A DNA stretch of 64,000 bases from CAYOLL01 sp964404765 [NCBI: uncultured Gemmatimonadota bacterium] (GCA_964404765.1 CAYOLL010000007.1:1-64000), one strand, 5' to 3'. Counted from the first letter of the stretch, positions 37,801-43,959 are shown. A program made the numbers and translations. The notes: generated by a model from the sequence alone, not told the origin.

Positions 37801-39724
37801 TTAAATCAGCGTCGTGATCGTTGTCATCAATGTTGTTCTTGTTATGCGGAGAAATTGTGCCGCCTTCGCCGTCCACAGTAAAGGTAACGGTAAATGGTCT
37901 CGTCAAGGGACAACCGGCAATCTGAATAAATGGGCCGGTAACCGGGTTAACCGGGTACCGCAAAGTCAAATTGCCAAAATTCGTGCCAAGCGCGACCAAA
38001 TCCGCCGGTGTCGCCGTATAGCGCAGCACGGCTATACCGGGCATAATGATGGGCAAGACTTCTAACCGCCCGGGCGCTCCGGCCACATAACCCAGACCAA
38101 TCAAGTTATCTCCGGGCAAAAACGGGGTAACACCATCGGCACGGAAAAACATGGGCAGAGCTAGGGGCACTCCATCCCCATCCGCATCCGCATCCTCAAT
38201 TAAAATGTAAAAAGTCTGGCTGTTCAAAACCCTATTCGGAGCGCCGCAAGCCGCGGCATCCAATGTGCCGGGAGTCAAAGCGTTCCATGGATCAACACAC
38301 GGATCGGCATTCATCCATGTGTAGGATGGCACATTGGCCATGCTGCGCGGAATGGCTAACGCTCCCACCGTGCGGTCGGGATAAGGCCCGGTACCGTCGC
38401 CGGTCGGCGATGACACGGCGTTAATATCCAACGCGCCGAGATCGCGTGTACCATCAAACGGGAATAACAACGCCAGCGGACGGATGCTTGGCGTCGCAAA
38501 AATCATGTTGATTTGATCGCGCAAAGCCGGAGCCGGCGGAAAAGCAGCGTCGCCGCCCCAATCAATAACAATATCACCGTTGGCAAAATATGGCCCCGTG
38601 CCGTCCGGGCCGCCCAAACCGTCAAAAGTAATAATGTTACCGCAACTATCAGCCACCTGAAAAGTTACACTATACGATCCGGATACACCTCCGCCAAAAG
38701 ATAGGGGCGTCACTACCGCATTAAAGATGTGCGATGGCGCGAGGCCCGGCCCGCCCACGCCGGCGCCCACATAAGTTGTGGTGACCGGTATTCCGCCAAC
38801 TAAAAAAGTTCCGGTCACCGTATTAATGCCGGAGGCTAAAATTTCCGGTGCCGGAGCTGCCAAAGGAATGACGGGCGCCGGGCTATTAGGATCATAGACA
38901 TCAATAGCAAACGTTAAAGTATCGGTACAACTCAGCGGCCGCCAGGTCTGCGCCGGATCGGTCGCGGTCGGTCCACCACCCGCCGCTGCACTATAGGTAG
39001 CTGCGCTGGGGGTAACCGTCGCCGCAGCCGGCGCGACCAACTTGGGTTCAATAGAATCATATAAAAACCAGTTTGCCGTTGTATAAGCCAGGTCATTTAC
39101 ACCGGCCAAGCCCACGGCATTATGCGCCACGTATGTTTCATCAAAAATAACGCCGTTCAGCTTGCCCAGAACCAAATATAAATCCATTCCATTAGCCGGA
39201 AACGGGGTAACAGCATCTTCATTGCCCCAAGTTTCCGGAAAACGGTGAGCCGCTACCTGATCCAAATCATTAAAGTTTGGTCCGGTTAAATCCGTCAGCG
39301 TGTTGATGCGCCAACGGTAGCGGAAACCGCCGGTAACCGGAACTTCGATTTCCGTGTAACGCGCAAACGGCACCAATGTGGGTCGCTGACCCGCCACATC
39401 ATATTCATCATAGATGTCAAAAAAGATGTACGGAACCATTGTCCCGCTGTCAAAAATTTGGGATACAGGTTGAGTTGTTATCAAGGTAAACGTCAAAATG
39501 TGACGGCCGGCATTTTCACCGCCAGTTACATCACTCGGAGCAATGCGAATCGTTGTTGCACCATTGGCGGTAATGGCGCCGCCGCTGATAATATTTGTAG
39601 TCGTAGCCGTCACTGCGCTTCGCACTTGCAGCGTGTTGACTGCCACAGGTGCGGCCAAAGCCGAACCTGTATGCAGCGCCATAAGCAGCAGCACCGGCAG
39701 CATACAAAATTTGCGGAACCTCAT
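28868..39724 (-). CDS. Giant secreted Ig-like repeat protein with sorting tail
   Basis: The product has 3,618 residues. ATG at 39724 follows AAAGGAGG by six bases. Signal peptide MRFRKFCMLPVLLLMALHTG...ALAA. The middle consists of Ig-like/bacterial Big-type repeats of about 100-120 residues with recurring cores such as AxDxxGNV, LTVxYxDD and LYTxAxD; the best-conserved tandem block spans about 31,240-33,450. Near the C-terminus two copies of the GDEIGVFDG/PGFT.G domain (about 30,170-30,500 and 29,210-29,540) flank a duplicated unit with a V/IPxxNVNTIGN motif. The tail has QNYPNPFNPATHIAFTLA and SGVYLYALK followed by RRMVLLK, a typical type IX-like sorting/FlgD_ig tail. The role is probably adhesive or structural; no catalytic domain is visible. 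Confidence 0.9.
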   Translation of the reverse strand: MRFRKFCMLPVLLLMALHTGSALAAPVAVNTLQVRSAVTATTTNIISGGAITANGATTIRIAPSDVTGGENAGRHILTFTLITTQPVSQIFDSGTMVPYIFFDIYDEYDVAGQRPTLVPFARYTEIEVPVTGGFRYRWRINTLTDLTGPNFNDLDQVAAHRFPETWGNEDAVTPFPANGMDLYLVLGKLNGVIFDETYVAHNAVGLAGVNDLAYTTANWFLYDSIEPKLVAPAAATVTPSAATYSAAAGGGPTATDPAQTWRPLSCTDTLTFAIDVYDPNSPAPVIPLAAPAPEILASGINTVTGTFLVGGIPVTTTYVGAGVGGPGLAPSHIFNAVVTPLSFGGGVSGSYSVTFQVADSCGNIITFDGLGGPDGTGPYFANGDIVIDWGGDAAFPPAPALRDQINMIFATPSIRPLALLFPFDGTRDLGALDINAVSSPTGDGTGPYPDRTVGALAIPRSMANVPSYTWMNADPCVDPWNALTPGTLDAAACGAPNRVLNSQTFYILIEDADADGDGVPLALPMFFRADGVTPFLPGDNLIGLGYVAGAPGRLEVLPIIMPGIAVLRYTATPADLVALGTNFGNLTLRYPVNPVTGPFIQIAGCPLTRPFTVTFTVDGEGGTISPHNKNNIDDNDHDADLNGVGDGGWEYGFAASPLGNSICTSALPNNSEAGFSPHITTPTAWEYTWQLDAAANQAAVYPYEILQGGFDPTNVLTFGAGYNMTNNATNGIAFPTGGATNGELQIVYASSGVGLNDALTNPFTLTPTVAFPQLVKYSTLILPETATWGWATALVPPTSDVLVVPSARDLFGNPLTQKFVEPSAVVGTGLTGELFYLDFASQRVTEVLVSTTDPNVVITEPASPGAVQMQIGQTVYIGFRAILPTDFQATTPTGITNCLDLWTDNDCDAEELFGLFRDADVTNNPKSFVVMDNEQSLACNKSTSKQYFYWDFYGYGSPENIAVAPVSSTNPEQTFIWFAYTPDGSENPGHYGIGALVTSKSGCGTAAYVDAAVDWGNCSTSCEMPSSVEAGNEDASSGNLDENYDVVALSGGLVAVNTPPNLVPNYLYSPHVPVLSGWELFDLTGCTTVRTDGYSAGGNSGVAGIDPLNEELLGGRFAITCAPPNFSGPVDQIAFLVGNPRTSAAGGPAGTVLPSALQGAPTFAATTLKWFYLNADSSYIFPTNPATQIEVSFDLNDLIASGQVVDAAGNVVTYTEAPDGWYKNIRVAVRNSARPTIFDVWTPVGSQTQTGGVGTDANPDGSSQMNWFLDEVKPVITLTDPVSTFAVIDPCGGTGMYMTSKKATWEFPFNAFDVAPSSGLISRTLTVTGPTGIETVVTLGPTETATSFFYSGATSQGDGRYVVVASATDKACNKALPDTLIIVLDSTAPANGTDMGAFNLTNARVTSTASAQFQVAIDFTPECPSPFAPSLFALAGNCANPTNGGGKMYIYWRYGPVGQMPTTPYTLLTDITNPIDLATAANSALFSGTSDISFPMDVTITGSGRYQFGVVYEDCAGNKSAFLTIGAPPSDFPTTMNTWIDVSLFGPQSTVTDVIGEDQICLAAANTVQLVGTANNPSAQIVDPFVRLFYRTGTENGAYTDVRNKISGFVGTFTHSIENFEVINFTFTLTRTQLQTLAGTTNPTMIYFVTNAYGTANASEFVISSNALTSTLSDAAVPVAANPAQVFTTVDLIAPTPAITNAATTLLNYTVTVNSIFDVSKAELWVKPPNTTSATLAMTDYFPDGVGSTVADNFNYEFVFIADGTYWFYLQAYVECGLASGFKDSVSVCLDRKVPTPTLALAIPSPTGIANIANPLVNITLTQNPNDPTPACGATAPIIYVKVPGAATYTTFTGATLAYTATVSGTYSVYGQVTDAAGNVGQTAVQTFVADLDAPSLTWSRLADGNSLNDCYPPSTGYSNDILVKATVTTTALDARTVLFGGDVLTSFSYNFVSGAAYDVYLSNTPNVPSIDRSKTVTATLIDNAGNVSAPISYTIALDTTPPDYRLVQPNPSATSASSIVLAITDNTVNGGEANPYAQQIWYQQPGSNWKALPDLLIPPATSVIFTPPNGEGTYYLAVRGIDLAGNCGPAPTTPQVTVIYDQTPPVSTILNGQTARNDKEFEIAADPIDCTTGSLTVNVSYSDMGTDSFGNPINGSGVVLIQLYQIANGGAPTIVATRQINPPSVGQGLVSLTYTPTVQGAITLFSKATDLAGNVEAVDDSIHFFRDTTKPVVTSNLAVISPLNELRIVATATVTDTYGLDHVDWYINTAKVLTETVSGTNVTFNFEYSNLTQGGTYTVKMDAFDHCGNVVTSQATVKIDVLAPVSAITTQVADCPSAPLVLTVSYQDDVIGVSSIQLLESINGANPTLVTTRTLTPASLGPSSVTFSYTPSAQGKIALYTAAKDVYNNLELALTPDVSFIYDATAPTVSAGVTITSTAVQSQIRATAQAADNVGLARAEWSVNGILVATQQLNAQTSAPLNLAHDVSQDGLYTVSLRVFDQCNRSVTATPASITIALPGPASTIQSTVGNCPATPINLNVQYSDGRTGVTLVRLWQSVNGAAATNVLTNAFSANKGPAVTSFSYTPTAQGTVALYTTAENATGGVEAVKSPTVTFLYDTTAPTVNSGVTVTSNSKSLILTATGSATDANGLTSAVWLLNNAPVDTIPLTGNSAAASLNYTLAQGGIYVVGLQFYDRCGNMSSATVATAKVDVLAPTSKILTNIASCPTPPITLTVQYADDVCGVTRVDLYESINGGAGQAVLFNVFTPSNLGPSTTTFQYTPSGNGTITLYTIAQDANGNVEVPLPINNKVFTYGGSAPVVSWSGFLNVDTAPNPDKANADTIRVTYAVTGSPLASVSLHYRYHTSATTSFGNWTLYSTVNNPTTNWVAFDMDTAQGEGVYQFQFTGTDGCGRTSALNSGTASGDLQFEFMPPVDYSGNLIVSNANGSSQVALTFGTAPGATNAMDAQYDELAPNPTTGAVYGHFLTQGSRLRVDYRPTNQTVTVWELYFDAPTNQKPVVLSWTFGGTLGSDGVWLQDVTGTIINVDMRDQTSFVVPNGYTHLRIIQSSTHFPYVETGLPYSIVFTKIDIDGQTIVSGDEVGAFDGTLGVGAGEFEGTFNFHVTAWEADPEHELPGFTKGHSMIFKVWDESEQSIANCIPHYSQGDGGFGFDPFSVLALECTHNCDVAIPIKNNQFNLISFNIDPINPNVATVFSGLQNLEIVQNCDGRAYIPAFNINTIGNVALGDAYLVYAAGAPGSTQLLYGIGTCLDELPEQALTIVPGLWNCIGYLCQEAHPITSAMGDIANSVEIVKTSSGQVWIPRLNVNTIGNMQPGVGYWVLLRSTVTNPITFSYDCVGAAARAAEAIPAAAVSKSSKRSDDETSLSGFKRDSKPHFKVTATGQPYHVLISGLDESSLVLRKGDEIGVFDGEKCVGTSRFTYHYPLVITTWREVSDHMVQLPGFTPGNTISFRVWHSDLEIKLDANFEGGAGRFDEGGFAVAVLKGSEIPETGEVAIGMGQGEQFLQTALYQNYPNPFNPATHIAFTLAKDSRVSLFIYDASGRLVKEIVNSSLNRGYYDYIWNGDDHDGAAVPSGVYLYALKTDDHEELRRMVLLK

Positions 39725-39789
39725 AGAGTTCCTCCTTTCCAGAAGTGTTTAAAGCATAAACGATGGTAAAGCACTAACGCGATACTCAT
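39721..39789 (-). CDS. Leader ORF B, 22 codons, overlapping the giant gene start
   Basis: ATG at 39789 follows GGAAAGGAG by seven bases and reads 22 residues. Its TGA overlaps the giant's ATG as ATGA (39724-39721). The giant's own Shine-Dalgarno site lies inside this ORF, so its translation could open or block that site. No family recognised. Confidence 0.5.
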   Translation of the reverse strand: MSIALVLYHRLCFKHFWKGGTL

Positions 39790-39866
39790 GAGACATCTCC
39801 TTTCCTAGAGAGATCAGGTAAAAAAAACGGTGGTGAAAACGCACAAGCAGAATAGACTGAACACAT
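39786..39866 (-). CDS. Leader ORF A, 26 codons, overlapping leader B
   Basis: ATG at 39866 follows TTGGAGG by nine bases and reads 26 residues, including three consecutive Phe/Pro-rich positions (SPPFFLP). Its TGA overlaps leader B's ATG as ATGA (39789-39786). It is the first ORF after the predicted sigma-54-type promoter. No family recognised. Confidence 0.5.
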   Translation of the reverse strand: MCSVYSACAFSPPFFLPDLSRKGDVS

Positions 39867-39953
39867 ACGCAACTTCCTCCAATTTAATGCTCTCGCCCAA
39901 TGCGATTTGAAATTTGCCCTTTTCAGGCTGGAATTCGGTGTGTATATTAAGAG

Positions 39954-39970
39954 TGCATACTTTATGCCAA
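39954..39970 (-). promoter_or_regulatory. Sigma-54-type promoter of the Ig-like giant
   Basis: The minus strand reads TTGGCATAAAGTATGCA. The invariant GG and GC are exactly 10 bases apart and TTGGCA and TGCA match consensus. Three other consensus positions are not matched. It lies about 88 bases before leader ORF A. Confidence 0.5.
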
Positions 39971-40165
39971 ATTAGTTGAAAGCGGAACTCGCTGTAAATT
40001 CAGCCTTTAGCATTTTTGAGTATTTTGCCGGAGATTGGAAAAATGGACAGTCTTCCTTTTTTCGGAATAAAATGCTGTCGTCAACGATCCGTTTTCAGCG
40101 CTAAACGGTTGATAATCGCTCGCAGAAAACAGAAAGATCGTAACTGAAAACTAAAAGGAGCCTAT

Positions 40166-40771
40166 ATGAAAACTATGATGCAAATCTTATGCCTGTACAG
40201 CCTCCTTCAGCTCGGCACAGCAGAAGCCCAACCATGCTTTAGCGCCCGAGCCACGGGTTTGTCATACGTCGTCGTCATTACATCTGTGACAATAGACGGG
40301 CAAGCCCTAAAAAACGGTGACGAAATCGGCGTGTTTGACGGAAATATAGGCGTAGGCAGCGCGGCTTACTCCGGCGGCGGCAATCTGCTTATCAACGCCT
40401 GGCAAGGCGATCCGGCGCAATTAATCCCCGGTTTTGTGCCGGGCCATCCGATTCTATTTAAAGTATGTGATCGAAACAGCGGTGGATTCTTTGTGGCCAC
40501 AGCCATATTTAGCGCGGGTAATGGGACGTTCGGCAGCGGGTCATTTACCGCGGCCGGCCTGACGGTTTTGACCAATGGACGCAAGCCGGGCGATGTGCGG
40601 ACAGATGGGGTTATTGACACATTAGACGTAGATATGCTGTTGCGCCATTTACTGAAAATGACGCCCGATCTCGATGAAAATGAAAAGCGGAATGCCGATA
40701 TGAATGCCGATGGACAAATCGATATGCAGGATTTATTGCGATTGGTAGCGTTTGTGTATCGTCAGGAGTAG
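40166..40771 (+). CDS. Secreted dockerin protein
   Basis: The product has 201 residues; AAAAGGAG precedes the ATG, and the signal peptide ends GTAEAQ. Residues 24-130 form the same domain as in the two giants (VTIDGQALKNGDEIGVFDG...VGSA...PGFVPGHPILFKVC). Residues 137-198 form a type I dockerin with two calcium loops (GDVRTDGVIDTLDVDMLL and ADMNADGQIDMQDLL). Dockerins bind cohesins in known systems; no cohesin is recognised in the window. It is divergent from the Ig-like giant, with a 299-base region between it and leader ORF A that contains no further gene. It may be a surface-anchored accessory of the giants (inference). Confidence 0.8.
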   Translation: MKTMMQILCLYSLLQLGTAEAQPCFSARATGLSYVVVITSVTIDGQALKNGDEIGVFDGNIGVGSAAYSGGGNLLINAWQGDPAQLIPGFVPGHPILFKVCDRNSGGFFVATAIFSAGNGTFGSGSFTAAGLTVLTNGRKPGDVRTDGVIDTLDVDMLLRHLLKMTPDLDENEKRNADMNADGQIDMQDLLRLVAFVYRQE

Positions 40772-40847
40772 AGCGGAGTGCTAAACCGACCGGAATTCCG
40801 GGATTCGGACGGGTTTCCAATTGAGCGGAGGCGGGTGAGACGTGTGG

Positions 40848-40880
40848 AGAAATGACATTTCTTGAAGAAATGTCATTTCT
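40848..40880. terminator. Hairpin between convergent genes
   Basis: GAAATGACATTTC and GAAATGTCATTTC form a near-perfect stem with a 5-base loop, between the ends of the dockerin gene and the Uma2-type gene. A T-run is lacking, so it may act as a bidirectional terminator or only as an intergenic repeat. Confidence 0.45.
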
Positions 40881-40891
40881 GAGGGCATGAT

Positions 40892-41356
40892 TTAGAAGAT
40901 TTCATCCAACCGGACGCTGATGTCAAGCGCCGGGTCCTTAACCTCGCCTGACGAAAAAACATACGGCTTCATGTCGGGGCCGTATACGGTAATAATGCCG
41001 ATGGCGATCTGCACCAACCAGCAAGATTTAACGCCGTCTTTAAAGTAGTCCTTAAACCGTTGCACCGTATCATAATCGCTCTGACTCGGCGACACAATTT
41101 CAACAATCAACAACGGCGGCTCGGTCATTTTAATTTCATCGCTGCTTAAATCAAAAGGAAGTTTGGCGTAAATGCAAATATCCGGCGTGGCTTCGCGACC
41201 GGGCAGCTTGAGCGAAAGTTCGCTGAGAACCGTGTACTTACTTCGGTAGGCCAATAATGCCCCGGCTAAATTAGATTGGACAATCGCATGATTTTTGCTC
41301 GGCATAGGCTTTCCCCTTTCAATTTCATAAGGCGTCCAAAGTTCGGATGTGTTCAT
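40892..41356 (-). CDS. Uma2-family (DUF820) putative endonuclease
   Basis: The product has 154 residues, and CAGGAG precedes the ATG. PD-(D/E)XK-like features are visible: ATPDICIY, then PPLLIVEIVSPSQS, with the acidic residues in the expected order, and the RFKDYFKDGVKSCWLV segment typical of Uma2 proteins. Family members occur in many copies in cyanobacteria and FCB genomes and their role is poorly defined. It is slightly shorter than the usual 180-200 residues because the N-terminal part is brief. Confidence 0.8.
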   Translation of the reverse strand: MNTSELWTPYEIERGKPMPSKNHAIVQSNLAGALLAYRSKYTVLSELSLKLPGREATPDICIYAKLPFDLSSDEIKMTEPPLLIVEIVSPSQSDYDTVQRFKDYFKDGVKSCWLVQIAIGIITVYGPDMKPYVFSSGEVKDPALDISVRLDEIF

Positions 41357-41519
41357 AATATGCTCCTGACGCGGTCAAACCGCAGTTGAATGCTTAAATT
41401 CTCGTAGCCAAAACCCGATGGGTGTCCAAAACCGATCCGGTTGCTTTCAATATACATCATCTAAATTTACATTTCAATCCTTTACTTTTTGACCGGCTCA
41501 TTCGGTCGGACTTAAAACA

Positions 41520-42128
41520 GTGCTACCTCTCCAAAACGCGGAACAATTAGACGCCACAATTAAAGCCATTCGCCGGCGCTTTCCAAAACACACGGCGCCA
41601 TTGGCCGATTATCGTCCGGCCGCCGTGCTGATCCCCTTTTTCTTTAAAGACGACCGGGCCCAAGTGCTTTTCACCAAGCGCTCGCAGCAAGTCCGCCATC
41701 ACAAAGGCCAAATCTCCTTCCCCGGCGGAACGCTGGATGACGAAGACACAGACTTGCGCGCCGCCGCCCTGCGCGAGACCGAAGAGGAAATCGGCGTCAA
41801 AACCGATGACATTCACATCATCGCCGAAATTGACGAAATGGTTACTCCGACCAAATTCCACATCACGCCTTTTGTCGGCACGATTCCATATCCCTATACC
41901 TTTCAAATCAACCCGGCCGAAATCGACGAGTTGATCGAGATCCCGCTATCGCATCTGCTGGATCCGGTCAACCATCGCACCTATGAGCGCCCGCTGCCGA
42001 TTGATCCTAAGCGCATTGTCACCGTCCATTCCTATCAATACGGCCCGCATGAAGTCTGGGGCATTACCGGCCATATTCTGCATAACCTAATCAGTAAAAT
42101 GCAGCAGCTTACCCTGGAGACATTGTGA
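41520..42128 (+). CDS. Nudix hydrolase, CoA diphosphatase type
   Basis: The product has 202 residues from GTG at 41520, with no clear Shine-Dalgarno site. The UPF0035 motif VLFTKRSQQVRHHKGQISFP, diagnostic of CoA pyrophosphatases, directly precedes the Nudix box (GGTLDDEDTDLRAAALRETE followed by EEIGV). It should cleave CoA or its derivatives to phosphopantetheine and 3',5'-ADP. The downstream permease has its own promoter, so this gene may stand alone. Confidence 0.88.
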   Translation: MLPLQNAEQLDATIKAIRRRFPKHTAPLADYRPAAVLIPFFFKDDRAQVLFTKRSQQVRHHKGQISFPGGTLDDEDTDLRAAALRETEEEIGVKTDDIHIIAEIDEMVTPTKFHITPFVGTIPYPYTFQINPAEIDELIEIPLSHLLDPVNHRTYERPLPIDPKRIVTVHSYQYGPHEVWGITGHILHNLISKMQQLTLETL

Positions 42129-42181
42129 AAAAGCAAGCATCGCTATGACGAGTCTTGAACTTTTCAAACGCAACGAACATA

Positions 42182-42210
42182 TTGACAGACAACCGCTAAA
42201 TTCATATATT
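42182..42210 (+). promoter_or_regulatory. Sigma-70-type promoter of the MalG-like gene
   Basis: TTGACA (42,182-42,187) and TATATT (42,205-42,210) are 17 bases apart. The predicted start near 42,217 makes the ATG at 42239 more likely than the one at 42224. Confidence 0.65.
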
Positions 42211-42238
42211 AACCATACCTTTAATGATAGGTAAAAGC

Positions 42239-43072
42239 ATGAAGCGTGCGCGGATTCATTGGCTGCATCACGGCATTTTAATCCCGGCCTGTTTGATCGT
42301 CATCTTTCCGATTTTTTGGATATTCATGACCTCGATCAAACCGGAAGAGCTGGTCTTTACCGATAAGCTGGAACTCTTTCCCGCCCGCATCACGTTAGAT
42401 AACTATCGCCACATTCTGACCATGAATGATGGGATATTTTTTACCTGGCTTTCCAACAGCATTATGATTGCGGCGGCGGCCACCTTCTTTGGCGTCTTTT
42501 TTGCCGCTACAACGGCCTTTGCTTTTTCACGCTTCAACTTCTATGGCAAAAAGCCGCTTATGTACGCCTTTCTGGTGACGCAGATGTTCCCCGGCGCCAT
42601 CCTGATTGTGCCGCTTTACAATTTGATGCGAACCTACGGCCTGCTTAACTCCTTTGCCGGCCTGATTCTGGTCTATTCAACCGTATCCCTGCCCTTTTGC
42701 GTCTGGATGCTCAAAGGCTTCTTCGATACGATTCCTAAGGAGATTGACGAAGCGGCGATTGTCGATGGATTGGGCATCGTCGGCCTGTTTTATCGGATTA
42801 TTTTGCCGCTCTCGCTGCCCGGCATTGCCGTTACGTCCTTCTTTTCCATGGTCACGGCCTGGAACGAATTTATGTTTGCCCTGACCTTTATGAGCACGGA
42901 AAAGCTTTACACCCTGCCGGTCGGATTGCGGACCTTCGTCTATCAATTTAACACCGATTGGCATTATATGGCCGCCGGCGCGATCTTAGTCACTTTGCCC
43001 GTCCTGTTCTTTTTTCTGAATGCCCAAAAATATCTGGTCACCGGCTTGATGGCCGGTGGAGTAGAGAAATAA
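42239..43072 (+). CDS. MalG-family sugar ABC transporter permease, orphan
   Basis: The product has 277 residues. Six membrane segments are predicted by eye. The cytoplasmic EAA loop (EIDEAAIVDGLGIVGLFYRI) contacts the ATPase in this family. The sequence resembles the inner-membrane permease MalG of carbohydrate importers. No MalF-type partner, binding protein or ATPase is adjacent, and a promoter directly precedes it, so its partners must be encoded elsewhere. AGGT upstream supports ATG 42239; ATG 42224 would add five residues. Confidence 0.85.
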   Translation: MKRARIHWLHHGILIPACLIVIFPIFWIFMTSIKPEELVFTDKLELFPARITLDNYRHILTMNDGIFFTWLSNSIMIAAAATFFGVFFAATTAFAFSRFNFYGKKPLMYAFLVTQMFPGAILIVPLYNLMRTYGLLNSFAGLILVYSTVSLPFCVWMLKGFFDTIPKEIDEAAIVDGLGIVGLFYRIILPLSLPGIAVTSFFSMVTAWNEFMFALTFMSTEKLYTLPVGLRTFVYQFNTDWHYMAAGAILVTLPVLFFFLNAQKYLVTGLMAGGVEK

Positions 43073-43100
43073 ACGCATTAACCTGAGGAATTCAAGACTC

Positions 43101-43238
43101 GCCACAAAGGCACAAAAGCACTAAGTTTCACGAAAGTCTTGATAAATTGCGTTTTTAACACCGCTGCGATATCGAATCGTTATAACATGTTTTACGAAAA
43201 CATCTTAGTGATTTTTTGAGCCTTGGTGACTTCGTGGC
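43101..43238. repeat. Inverted pair of GCCACAAAGG-type elements
   Basis: GCCACAAAGGCACAAAAGCA with CTAAG (43,101-43,125) is mirrored by a diverged CTTAGTG...CCTTGGTGACTTCGTGGC (43,204-43,238). A related pair lies at 28.54-28.65 kb. It sits between the permease and the selenoprotein gene. Confidence 0.65.
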
Positions 43239-43275
43239 TCATTAACAATTCAGGTTAAACGAAAGGAGTTTTCTA

Positions 43276-43503
43276 ATGCAACTCTCGATTGAATACTGCG
43301 TTCAATGAAGCTACCATCCGCGCGCAGCCGGTCTGGCTGCCGAACTCAAAGAAAAGTTCAATGTCGAAGCTACGCTGATTCGCGGCTCCGGCGGCGTTTT
43401 TGATGTGGTTGTCGACAATCAGTTAATTTTCTCGAAAAAGAAAATCGGCCGATTTCCTTATGATGGTGAAGTCGCCGAATTGATGCAAGCTAAAGCAACG
43501 TAA
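43276..43503 (+). CDS. SelW-like (Rdx family) selenoprotein with in-frame UGA
   Basis: The product has 75 residues; AAAGGAG precedes ATG 43276. Codon 11 is TGA (43306-43308) in the motif C-V-Q-U, the CxxU redox motif of the SelW/SelT/SelH family. The frame then continues without a stop to TAA at 43501. The downstream part keeps family features: a helix AAGLAAELKEKFNVEA, a GGVFDVVVDNQLIFSKKK hairpin as in mammalian SelW, and a final helix. A SECIS-like hairpin follows the UGA. The protein is probably a small thioredoxin-fold oxidoreductase. It was identified from the frame on both sides of the UGA; a plain stop or pseudogene is unlikely because the rest is intact. Confidence 0.88.
43306..43340 (+). 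other. UGA codon plus bacterial SECIS-like hairpin
   Basis: Fifteen bases after the UGA, GCAGCC (43324-43329) pairs perfectly with GGCTGC (43335-43340) around a GGTCT loop. The E. coli fdhF SECIS also presents GGUCU in its apical loop to SelB, at a similar distance from its UGA. Confidence 0.7.
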
Positions 43504-43544
43504 CTTTTTACCCATTCGCGTTACCAAATCTGAAAGGAGCTTTT

Positions 43545-43922
43545 ATGGCTGATGAAGTTAAAGACCCGGGTTCATCTTCAACACCACCACCGCCAACCGG
43601 TTCAGGCGGCAGTGAAGTCGAAGCCGGCAAACTATACGCAGCGCTGTCGTATCTGTGGATTCTGTGCTTTTTACCCTATTTCATGGATGACCAAAAGAGT
43701 AACAGTTTCACCATGTTTCACGCCAAGCAGGGCGTAGTTTTGTTTATATTGAACATTGTGGCCATGATGATCGCCGCAGTCCCTTGTATCGGTTGGGTAA
43801 TTGCGCCGATAGTACTCCTTGCTTTGTTTGTTCTCGCCGTCATTGGCTTTATTAAAGCCATCAATGGCGAAAAATGGGAAATGCCAGGCATCGGAAAACT
43901 GGTTAAAACCATGAATCTGTAA
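43545..43922 (+). CDS. Small membrane protein, DUF4870/Tic20-like
   Basis: The product has 125 residues, and AAAGGAGC precedes the ATG. A Pro/Ser/Gly-rich N-terminus is followed by three or four hydrophobic segments (LSYLWILCFLPYFM, VVLFILNIVAMMIAAVPCIG, VIAPIVLLALFVLAVIGFI). The FHAKQGVVLF motif between them is typical of DUF4870-type proteins. Function unknown. It is 41 bases after the selenoprotein gene and may share its transcript. Confidence 0.7.
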   Translation: MADEVKDPGSSSTPPPPTGSGGSEVEAGKLYAALSYLWILCFLPYFMDDQKSNSFTMFHAKQGVVLFILNIVAMMIAAVPCIGWVIAPIVLLALFVLAVIGFIKAINGEKWEMPGIGKLVKTMNL

Positions 43923-43959
43923 ACTCGTTCACTGGAAAACTGGAAAACCGCCTTTTTGT

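Noticed and set aside
43306-43308. TGA as a true stop or a pseudogene mark in the SelW-like gene
   Set aside because: The frame continues with conserved family sequence, the position matches Sec of CxxU, and a SECIS-like hairpin follows.
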